The notes under the pieces were generated by a model, which made no database searches, was not told the origin of the DNA, and was given only the letters and a program-made list of their open reading frames with translations. Both the position numbers and the translations under genes were made by a program. From assembly GCA_946482045.1 (NCBI GenBank), contig CAMLPZ010000155.1, positions 1 to 9,827 of the forward strand: 9,827 nucleotides of DNA, given 5' to 3'. Shown here piece by piece: positions 1 through 5,697 of this stretch; position 1 is the stretch's first letter, and each line of letters opens with the position of its first letter. This DNA is from an uncultured Asticcacaulis sp. GTDB taxonomy: Bacteria; Pseudomonadota; Alphaproteobacteria; Caulobacterales; Caulobacteraceae.

Positions 1-395
1 ACGACTACCTGACCAAGCCGTTTCACACCGAGGAACTGCTGGCCCGCCTGCGCGCCCTGGTGCGCCGGGCCGCTGGCCACGCCCAGCCGCTTCTGACCTG
101 CGGCGGGTTAAGGCTCGATCCGCGCGCGGCCCGCGCGTCGGTCAACGGCGAGCCGCTGCGCCTGACCTCGCTGGAATACCGGCTGCTGCACTATCTTATG
201 CTGCACCAGAACCGCGTGATCTCGCGCACCGAACTGGTCGAACACCTGTACGATCAGGATTTCGACCGCGATTCCAATACGATCGAAGTGTTCATGGGGC
301 GGTTGCGCAAGAAGATCGGCAACGATCGGATCGAAACCGTGCGCGGGCTGGGCTACCGCTTGAAGCCGCTGCACGGCGAAGTCGAAAACCTGTGA
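1..395 (+). CDS. OmpR/PhoP-family response regulator, 3' part only
   Basis: This is the C-terminal part of a DNA-binding response regulator; the gene begins before the window and its first whole codon here is at position 3. The first residues read DYLTKPF, the end of a receiver domain with the conserved Lys-Pro pair at the start of helix 5. A short linker (LLARLRALVRR) leads into an OmpR-type winged-helix domain of about 95 residues, with the typical LTSLEYRLLHYLM, VISRTELVEHLY, NTIEVFMGRLRKKI and VRGLGYRL segments. The phospho-acceptor Asp lies upstream and cannot be checked. The EHLYDQDFDRDSNTIEVF stretch resembles PhoP/FeuP-type regulators of Alphaproteobacteria. The partner kinase follows 120 nt downstream in the same direction, so the two probably form an operon, although a palindromic repeat lies between them. 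The family call is secure; the specific regulon is not known from this sequence. Confidence 0.93.
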   Translation, partial: DYLTKPFHTEELLARLRALVRRAAGHAQPLLTCGGLRLDPRAARASVNGEPLRLTSLEYRLLHYLMLHQNRVISRTELVEHLYDQDFDRDSNTIEVFMGRLRKKIGNDRIETVRGLGYRLKPLHGEVENL

Positions 396-410
396 CGGTT
401 GCGGCGTGGG

Positions 411-500
411 ATAACCCCGCCCACCGCCTTCGGCGGTCCATGCGCTTGCGAAAGCTATACTTTCGCTGCGCTTACCCCATAATGGGGAGGGCGAAGCGTT
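411..500. repeat. REP/RIME-like palindromic element 1 (three hairpins)
   Basis: The gap between regulator and kinase is filled by successive inverted repeats. ACCGCC (423-428) pairs with GGCGGT (432-437). GCGAAAG (448-454) pairs with CTTTCGC (460-466), flanked by further GCGC complementarity. CCCCAT (475-480) pairs with ATGGGG (482-487). The order of a CCCCGCCC lead, an ACC...GGT hairpin and a final CCCC/GGGG hairpin followed by AGG matches the plan of the elements at 5552 and 7682. This suggests one family of small mobile or amplified palindromes, of the type known as REP or RIME in proteobacteria. Family membership is inferred from layout, not from alignment. The element may also act in the mRNA as a processing or stability signal between the two genes. 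Confidence 0.7.
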
Positions 501-515
501 TAGCCGCCTGTCACT

Positions 516-1964
516 ATGAGTGACACGGCGCCGCTTGCAAGGGAAACGGAGCGCGTACGCGGCTTCTGGCGGCTGATCACCAGCCGCAGCAATTCGCTGG
601 TCGGTCGGCTGATCCGCCTGGCGGCGGGGTGGTTTATCCTGATGCTGGTCATCACGGGCATCGCCCTGACCTACTATTTTCATGAAACGGCCTTGCGCCG
701 TTTCGAGATGGGCGTCGGGCAGATCGCCGACAACCTCTATGTCGATACCGATGTCGCCAGCGACGGCCGCATCGTCACGCCGCCGTTTTTCGATACCCGC
801 ACCAACCGAGTCTATTCAGGCCTCTATTGGCAGGTCAGCGAGATCGGCAAGGATGGCAAGGTCAGCGACCCGGCGCGTTCGCGGTCGTTGTGGAACGCCC
901 GCATTCCCATTCCGGCCGAGGTCCTGGCCGAGGTGCGCAACACCTCGGGCAAACCGGTCTTTTACAACAGCTTCGGCCCGCAGGATGAGGCGTTGCGCGT
1001 GGCGGCGATTTTTTCGATGATCGATGGCCGCGCCTTCGTCTTCGTCGCCGCCGAAGACCGCCGGCCGATGGACAAGCAGGTTGAAACCTTCGCCCTTATG
1101 ACGACCCTGGCTTTGCTGCTGCTGGCGATCGGGTCGCTCTTGGCTATCTACTTCCAGGTGCGTTTCGGCCTGCGGCCCCTGTTCGACCTGACAGGAGAGA
1201 TCGCCGCCATCCAGCGGGGCGAGCAGCAACGCCTGCTGAAGACCTATCCGGCCGAAATCACCCCGGTGGGCCGTCAGATCAACGCCTTCCTCGACGACGC
1301 CCAGGAGATGATGGAGCGCCAGCGCATGCATGTCGGCAACCTGGCGCACGCGCTGAAGACGCCGCTGTCGGTGCTGATGACGGCGGCCGGCACGGACAAT
1401 GGTCCGCTGAACGAGATGGTGCGCAAACAGGCCGAGGCCATGCGCGCCCAGGTCGACCACCACCTGCGCCGCGCCCGTGCCGCCGCCCGCGCCCAGTCGA
1501 TGGGCGAGCGCACCCAGGTCGAGCCGGTGCTGGACGAACTGGCCGTCATGCTGGAGCAGGTCTTCCACGACAAGGGCGTGGTCATCGACTGGCGGGCGCC
1601 CGAAAGCCTGATGTTCCGTGGCGAAAAGCAGGATCTGCAGGAAATCGCAGGCAACCTGCTGGAAAACGCCTGTATCTGGTGCAAGCGGCGGGTGCGTATC
1701 ACGGCCGAGTTTTCCGAAGCCGAGCACGTCCTCGCGCTCAATATCGAAGACGACGGCCCCGGCCTGGACGAGGCGCGCTTTGATGAAGTGCTGAAGCGCG
1801 GCGCGCGGCTCGACGAAAGCGTGCCGGGAACGGGGTTGGGCCTGTCGATCGTCGACGAACTGGTGCGCGCTTACAGTGGCACGCTTAAGTTCGAGCGCTC
1901 GACCCTCGGCGGACTGAAGGTGCGTATCCGCCTGCCCGGCGGTGTCCAGGAACTGGAGACGTAG
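516..1964 (+). CDS. PhoQ/FeuQ-like sensor histidine kinase
   Basis: This is a 482-residue inner-membrane histidine kinase, the likely partner of the regulator just upstream. TM1 spans about residues 35-55 and TM2 about 192-213, enclosing a periplasmic sensor domain of about 135 residues. A HAMP-like linker (about 214-268) follows. The H-box HVGNLAHALKTPLSVLM carries the phosphorylated His278. The ATPase domain has an N-box with GNLLENA (Asn384), a DDGPGLDE motif (Asp413) and GTGLGL (438-443). The H-box with HALKTPL and the long N-box are typical of the PhoQ-like group. ATG 516 is the only usual start after in-frame stops at 480 and 501, but no good Shine-Dalgarno precedes it; the nearest purine run (GGGGAGG, 484-490) is about 25 nt away inside the repeat. 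The repeat may have displaced the original start region. The signal sensed cannot be read from the sequence. Confidence 0.93.
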   Translation: MSDTAPLARETERVRGFWRLITSRSNSLVGRLIRLAAGWFILMLVITGIALTYYFHETALRRFEMGVGQIADNLYVDTDVASDGRIVTPPFFDTRTNRVYSGLYWQVSEIGKDGKVSDPARSRSLWNARIPIPAEVLAEVRNTSGKPVFYNSFGPQDEALRVAAIFSMIDGRAFVFVAAEDRRPMDKQVETFALMTTLALLLLAIGSLLAIYFQVRFGLRPLFDLTGEIAAIQRGEQQRLLKTYPAEITPVGRQINAFLDDAQEMMERQRMHVGNLAHALKTPLSVLMTAAGTDNGPLNEMVRKQAEAMRAQVDHHLRRARAAARAQSMGERTQVEPVLDELAVMLEQVFHDKGVVIDWRAPESLMFRGEKQDLQEIAGNLLENACIWCKRRVRITAEFSEAEHVLALNIEDDGPGLDEARFDEVLKRGARLDESVPGTGLGLSIVDELVRAYSGTLKFERSTLGGLKVRIRLPGGVQELET

Positions 1965-2160
1965 GCGCCTTCCCAGCGCGATTTGGTTAAGTGTACTTTG
2001 TCACACAAATAGTTCAGTTTTGTCGATAACTTAAAGCAACGCGCCATCTTTTGGGTTATTGGCTACCGTCAGACAAAATTAACCAGATATCTCTAAAGAT
2101 TTTACTCTGACACAGTCGGCACTTCTCGCGTACTACGGCTGCCGGGGACTATTCCATCCA
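1965..2160. promoter_or_regulatory. AT-rich gene-free region, probable promoter of the 451-aa gene
   Basis: This stretch is clearly richer in A+T than the flanking genes and holds no credible ORF. It contains several TTAA motifs (1987-1990, 2031-2034, 2079-2082), the last in TTAACCAG, close to a CtrA half-site. It also has a short inverted repeat, TTTGT (1997-2001) and ACAAA (2005-2009), and a split pair, TTTTGTC (2018-2024) and GACAAAA (2072-2078). I could not place a convincing -35/-10 pair. No strong terminator hairpin follows the kinase. A promoter is expected here because the next gene starts a new unit, but the exact site is not resolved. Confidence 0.4.
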
Positions 2161-3516
2161 ATGAGCGTGATAGCGGACAAGCGGCTGGTATTGCTGAAAG
2201 GCCTGATCAAGACCTTACCGCAGGCATCGCTGCGTTCGCTCGAACTCGCCTTGGGCCTGACCAAGGAAGAGGCGCTGATCGAGGTTCGCGAGCTCATCAG
2301 CGTCGAACTCGAATTCCGCTACGCCAAGGCGGCCGTCTTCGCGCCCTACCTGCCGCTGTTCGAAACGCGACAGGATGGGCTGAACGCCGTCGAATTCCCC
2401 AAATGGCTGCTGGATAACCTGTGGCGCGCGCTGGAAAGCCATGAGCCCGAACTGTATCAGCAATCGCGCTTCGCACTCCGTGGCCTGCGCGCCGACGATC
2501 CGACACCCGTCGTCTTCTTCCGCCTGGTGACATCCGCCGCCGCCATTTGCCGAGACCACCCGGGTGATGTCCTGCCGAAGACGCAGTCGCGCGGCGACGC
2601 GGAGGAAGTCGCGGAATTCGCGAATTACCTGGACCTGCACCGGATCGTCCGGAACGTCCTGGCCAAGCTGCCTGACTTCCTGGGCCGTATCGACGCCGAA
2701 AAGGCCGCCGCGCTGCGTCTTATGTTCAAGGACGCCTGCGCGATTTCCGACGAAGGCGGCATGCGCTTCATGGAGGTGATCTTCTCGAACCTCGAGGATG
2801 GCGCCCAGATTATCAAATTCATCGCCACCGTTTCCGACCGCCCCAATGACCGTTTCCTGGCCGAGTCGGAACTGGCCGACTTCGGCGAGCGCATCCTGGA
2901 GCGCATTGAGGAAGGTATCGTCGATCTCAAGGCGGCCCTCGGCGGAAAGGGTGACGCCCAGGAGGGCGCGGGCCTGCGCGTGGCGCAAAGCGTCGCGCAG
3001 TTGCAATCCTTCGGCCACTATATCGAACTGTCGCGCGACGGCCCATGGAGCAAGCGCGTCGCCGAAGCAAGCAAGCAGATCGCCGGGCTGGTCGAAAGCC
3101 GTCTCAAGGGCGCCGAACGCATTTTCGAAGACACCCTGGTCATGAGGTCCGAGCGCGTCTACGGACGCGTGAAGAAGGACGTGCCCAAGATGGACAAGTA
3201 TCCGACGCCGGAAGTTGTCGATCGCGCGCGCAACTGCGCCGCCTTTATCTGCGAAGTGCGTACCACCGCCAATGCCGGGGGCTTCGCGACGCTGCACACC
3301 AAGACCGTACAGGCGCTTGAGGCGCAACTCGATGCCTATTTCGAGGCCCTGCTTGACATAGCCAACGGCGAAGACCCGTTCGACACCGAACAGGTCATGA
3401 GCTTCTTCGAGTTGGTGACTGACCTGATGGAAGCCCTGTGCGGCGAGGAAAAGGCCGTGGTCGCCCGTCGTCGCGTGGCGTCTTCCAATGTAATGAATCC
3501 GCCGAAAGTGGCGTGA
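2161..3516 (+). CDS. Uncharacterised 451-aa cytoplasmic, mostly helical protein
   Basis: I do not recognise the family. The 451-residue product has no signal peptide, no membrane segment and no cysteine-pair or nucleotide-binding motif that I can see. It appears almost wholly alpha-helical and acidic. Residues 1-60 (KGLIKTLPQASLRSLELALG...) resemble a small helical domain that could mediate binding. The middle is rich in amphipathic helices (for example AEFANYLDLHRIVRNVLAKL, and ELADFGERILERIEEGIVDL). The C-terminal third is also helical and ends in a basic, disordered-looking tail (VVARRRVASSN...). ATG 2161 is the first possible start after an in-frame stop at 2080, with only a weak GGGG about 14 nt upstream. 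Codon use matches the neighbours and there is no sign of recent transfer. It stands alone, with gaps of 196 nt before and 129 nt after, so its neighbours do not reveal a function. Confidence 0.85.
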   Translation: MSVIADKRLVLLKGLIKTLPQASLRSLELALGLTKEEALIEVRELISVELEFRYAKAAVFAPYLPLFETRQDGLNAVEFPKWLLDNLWRALESHEPELYQQSRFALRGLRADDPTPVVFFRLVTSAAAICRDHPGDVLPKTQSRGDAEEVAEFANYLDLHRIVRNVLAKLPDFLGRIDAEKAAALRLMFKDACAISDEGGMRFMEVIFSNLEDGAQIIKFIATVSDRPNDRFLAESELADFGERILERIEEGIVDLKAALGGKGDAQEGAGLRVAQSVAQLQSFGHYIELSRDGPWSKRVAEASKQIAGLVESRLKGAERIFEDTLVMRSERVYGRVKKDVPKMDKYPTPEVVDRARNCAAFICEVRTTANAGGFATLHTKTVQALEAQLDAYFEALLDIANGEDPFDTEQVMSFFELVTDLMEALCGEEKAVVARRRVASSNVMNPPKVA

Positions 3517-3528
3517 GTTGAATTAAAG

Positions 3529-3544
3529 TTAATTTTCTCTTAAC
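3529..3544 (+). promoter_or_regulatory. CtrA-type binding site (TTAA-N7-TTAAC)
   Basis: TTAA at 3529-3532, seven bases, then TTAAC at 3540-3544 gives a full match to the CtrA consensus known from Caulobacter and relatives. Extra half-sites lie at 3523-3526, 3579-3582 and 3630-3633, the last within 16 nt of the next start codon. The site is about 100 nt upstream of the ribbon-helix-helix gene and just after the 451-aa gene, so the small gene or the ccm operon beyond it could be under cell-cycle control. The match is visible in the sequence. Binding is an inference, and the local A+T richness raises the chance of a random hit. Confidence 0.45.
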
Positions 3545-3645
3545 GCCAGATTGCGCGTGTGACGGTTCCCGCGTGGAATTAATCGTTTTGCGGGTTGATG
3601 TGCGCGGCAGCTAAAAGTCGGGACATTGTTTAACGAAGCCCCGCC

Positions 3646-3870
3646 ATGATCACCCTGACGCTCGGTACGCACTACGAAGAGTTTATCCGCCAGCAACTGG
3701 CGGCCGGGCACTTCGACACCCCCTCGGACCTGGTGCGCGAGGCCTTGCGGCTCATGGAAGAGTGCCAGCCAAAAATGCCGGACGTGTCTTCCCGCGGCCG
3801 TCCGTTGGGTGTGCGTGAAACCCGGTCGATTTTTGAACAGGTTCGCAGTCAGTTGCGCGCGCAGTCGTAA
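3646..3870 (+). CDS. ParD-like ribbon-helix-helix protein, no adjacent toxin
   Basis: This is a 74-residue protein of the ParD/CopG antitoxin type. The N-terminal strand MITLTLGTHYEEF should form the DNA-binding ribbon of a dimer. The helices IRQQLAAGHF and TPSDLVREALRLMEE match the ParD pattern, in which residues equivalent to FIRQQLAAGHFDTPSDLVREAL are well conserved. The C-terminal half (SSRGRPLGVRETRSIFEQVR) is where ParD proteins bind the ParE toxin. In normal parDE loci the toxin gene overlaps or directly follows the antitoxin, but here there is only a 78-nt gap with a hairpin and then ccmI. It may therefore be an orphan antitoxin or a repurposed small repressor. ATG 3646 has no strong Shine-Dalgarno. 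The fold is well supported, the function less so. Confidence 0.8.
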   Translation: MITLTLGTHYEEFIRQQLAAGHFDTPSDLVREALRLMEECQPKMPDVSSRGRPLGVRETRSIFEQVRSQLRAQS

Positions 3871-3877
3871 GTGTTGG

Positions 3878-3909
3878 CCCCGGTAATATTGTCGCACGAC
3901 GCTCCGGGG
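3878..3909. other. GC-rich hairpin between ParD-like gene and ccmI
   Basis: CCCCGG (3878-3883) can pair with CCGGGG (3904-3909), and inside it GTCG and CGAC (within 3891-3900) form a second small stem. No T-run follows, so it is not a standard intrinsic terminator. It sits between the ParD-like gene and the ccmI Shine-Dalgarno. It could attenuate read-through, act as an operator, or mean nothing. Confidence 0.35.
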
Positions 3910-3948
3910 ACTTGGCTTTGACACAATTTGCGCTATGTCAGGAGACCT

Positions 3949-5043
3949 ATGATCGGTCTCGTCCTATCTTGCGTCGTCATTGCCGCCGTGCTCATCGCCA
4001 TGGTGAGCCTGTGGCATCGCCGCGCGCCGGCAGCGGACGCCCTGGCGCTCGCCAAGGCGCAGTACGAAGGCTTTGTCGCCGATGTCGACCGCCGCGAAGG
4101 CCGGGGCGATATCGACGCCGAACTGGCCAATGAGGAACGCGTCGAGGCGGCGCGCGCCCTTCTGAAGGCTGAGGCGGCGGCGAAGCCTGCCTACAGCCTT
4201 AAGCCCGCCCATGCGGCGATTGGCGCCTTTGCCATCGCGGCTTTGAGTTTCGTTGTCTACGCACTCTATATCGGCCATCCGGAACTGAACGATCAGCCTT
4301 ATGAGGCGCGCGTCGTGCAGTGGACCAAGGCGGCGCGGCAGGATATCGACAGCCTGCCGCCCGAAGCCCTGTCTGCCGTCCTGCATCGCCGCGCCCAAGA
4401 GCCGGACAATGCTAAGAACCCCGACTTCTGGCTGTTCCTCGGCAAGGTCGATATGATGGCAGGGCGTTATTACGAGGCCGCCAAGGCGTTCGACCGATCG
4501 ATGAAGCTGTCGCCCACGACCTTCACCGGCTGGTCGGATATCGGTGAAGCGCTCTACTTCGTCGCTGGAGGTTCGGTCGGTCCGGATTCGCAAAAGGCCT
4601 TCGACGCCGCGCTAAGGCAGGACCCCAAGGATGCGCGGGCGCATTACTATCTCGGCCGCCTCGATCTCGATCAGGGACGCTATGAGAGCGCGCGGACGCA
4701 TTTCCTGACGGCGAAGGCGGCGCTGGCTGTCGACGATATCCGTCAGAACGCCATTGCTGAACAGCTTGCGGCCGTCGAGACGGCGCAATCGGGGGAGGCG
4801 GCGGCGAAGACACGTATTGCTGGCATGGTGGCGTCGCTGGAAGCGCAACTGGCTGAAACGCCTGACAACGCCGACGGCTGGGCGCGGCTGCTGCGTTCCT
4901 ACGATGTCATGGGGGATGTGGCCGGCAAGGCGCGGGCGCTGAAAGCCATGCAGGCGCATTATCGCGACCGGCCGGCTGTGGCGGCGGATATCGTGCAAAA
5001 GTCGCAGGGCGCGGTCGGCGCCGAAAATACGGGAGGTCAATGA
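3949..5043 (+). CDS. ccmI: Cytochrome c maturation protein CcmI (CycH)
   Basis: CcmI is the apocytochrome c chaperone of the System I maturation pathway and presents the substrate to the CcmF/CcmH haem ligase. The 364-residue product has the usual plan. TM1 covers about residues 2-20 (IGLVLSCVVIAAVLIAM). A cytoplasmic loop contains the family-typical pattern ending GDIDAELANEERVEAARALL. TM2 covers about 89-108. The rest is a periplasmic TPR domain, with helical pairs from about residue 158 (PDFWLFLGKVDMMAGRYYEA, then AHYYLGRLDLDQGRYESA). ATG 3949 is preceded by AGGAG (3940-3944), which favours it over an upstream in-frame TTG at 3928. The gene ends in TGATG, overlapping ccmE by one base, which indicates translational coupling. 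It opens the ccm operon here. Confidence 0.93.
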   Translation: MIGLVLSCVVIAAVLIAMVSLWHRRAPAADALALAKAQYEGFVADVDRREGRGDIDAELANEERVEAARALLKAEAAAKPAYSLKPAHAAIGAFAIAALSFVVYALYIGHPELNDQPYEARVVQWTKAARQDIDSLPPEALSAVLHRRAQEPDNAKNPDFWLFLGKVDMMAGRYYEAAKAFDRSMKLSPTTFTGWSDIGEALYFVAGGSVGPDSQKAFDAALRQDPKDARAHYYLGRLDLDQGRYESARTHFLTAKAALAVDDIRQNAIAEQLAAVETAQSGEAAAKTRIAGMVASLEAQLAETPDNADGWARLLRSYDVMGDVAGKARALKAMQAHYRDRPAVAADIVQKSQGAVGAENTGGQ

Positions 5044-5534
5044 TGGGCTTTTGGCCAAAATCCGTAAAGGCAAGGCGACGCCTGACCATTTTCCTGATTG
5101 CCGCGCCGCTGTTACTGGCGGCGGCTGGACTGAGCCTTTATGCGCTCAAAGGCACGGCGATCTATTTCTACACGCCGGCTCAGATGATCGAAGCCCAGGT
5201 CAAGACCGGTGAGGTCGTCCGCCTGGGCGGTCTGGTCAAGGCCGGCAGCGTCACCAAGCTGGCCGATGGTTCGGTGAAGTTCACCGTCATGGACAAGCTG
5301 AAAGAAATCGACGTCGCTTATAAGGGCGACCTGCCTGATCTTTTCCGCGAAGGGCAGGGCGTAGTCTGCGAAGGTGAGGTCACAGCGTCCGGCCTGCGCG
5401 CCACACAGGTGCTGGCGAAGCACGACGAAACCTACATGCCCAAGAACGTCAAGGAAGAGCTGGAGCGCCAGGGGGAATGGCGTCCGGACGCCAAGCCTGC
5501 CGAGCCCAAGACGGATCGGCCGTTCGGGACATGA
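5043..5534 (+). CDS. ccmE: Haem chaperone CcmE (CycJ)
   Basis: CcmE takes haem from the CcmABCD complex, holds it covalently in the periplasm and passes it to CcmF. The 163-residue protein has a basic N-terminus (KSVKARRRL) and one membrane anchor (about 14-35). A beta-barrel domain follows, containing the FYTPAQMIEAQ segment and a VVCEGEV strand. The signature HDETYMP carries the covalent haem-binding His127 and the axial-ligand Tyr131. A flexible Pro/Lys-rich tail closes the protein, as is usual. Two adjacent ATGs (5040 and 5043) are possible. I chose 5043 because GGGAGG at 5031-5036 then has a six-base spacing, and the choice adds or removes only one Met. The gene overlaps the ccmI stop codon. 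A 163-nt gap filled by a palindromic repeat follows before ccmF. Confidence 0.95.
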   Translation: MGFWPKSVKARRRLTIFLIAAPLLLAAAGLSLYALKGTAIYFYTPAQMIEAQVKTGEVVRLGGLVKAGSVTKLADGSVKFTVMDKLKEIDVAYKGDLPDLFREGQGVVCEGEVTASGLRATQVLAKHDETYMPKNVKEELERQGEWRPDAKPAEPKTDRPFGT

Positions 5535-5551
5535 TGGGGATTGAAGTAAGA

Positions 5552-5690
5552 TACCCCACCGCCACGCCGCTTCACGGCGCGGTCCCCCTCCCCAGCAAGC
5601 TGGGGAGGTATGAAATTAAGCGTGCCCTTTTCTATACCTCCCCAGCTTGCTGGGGAGGGGGACCATTGGCGGAGCCAATGGTGGTGGGGG
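5552..5690. repeat. REP/RIME-like palindromic element 2 (inverted pair of two-hairpin units)
   Basis: Almost the whole ccmE-ccmF gap is one large nested palindrome. The arms 5581-5611 and 5634-5664 are perfect reverse complements over 31 nt, separated by 22 nt. Each arm also folds on itself: CCTCCCCAGC pairs with GCTGGGGAGG across a 2-nt loop, AA in the left arm and TT in the right. Outside these, the left unit has a CGCCG/CGGCG hairpin (5565-5579) and the right unit a 9-bp ACCATTGGC/GCCAATGGT hairpin (5662-5682). The ends are CCCCACC (5554-5560) and GGTGGGG (5683-5689), also complementary. The unit is thus a CCCCACC lead, a variable ACC...GGT hairpin and a constant CCTCCCC hairpin, present twice head to head. 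The variable hairpins differ between units while the constant part is identical. The right end supplies the G-rich run before the ccmF start. Confidence 0.9.
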
Positions 5691-5697
5691 CCTCTTA

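Noticed and set aside
816..1727. Minus-strand open frame of about 300 codons opposite the histidine kinase
   Set aside because: It is antisense to all the conserved kinase boxes and rich in His/Gln/Arg/Gly without a domain; a shadow.
2215..3327. Long minus-strand open frame (about 370 codons) inside the 451-aa gene region
   Set aside because: Because the + strand protein is unknown I weighed both. The + strand frame has helical, balanced composition, a gene-free AT-rich region before its start and the same direction as all neighbours. The minus frame has the biased composition of a shadow.
3918..3939. Possible promoter: TTGACA (3918-3923) with GCTATGTC (3932-3939) before ccmI
   Set aside because: Each box resembles a sigma-70 type element, but only 8 nt separate them, far too close, and the second box runs into the Shine-Dalgarno.
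5647..5697. Upstream TTG start for ccmF
   Set aside because: It falls inside the repeat hairpin and adds a Gly-rich stretch absent from normal CcmF N-termini; ATG 5698 has a G-rich run at proper spacing and begins with the expected MTFLNEIG-type start.
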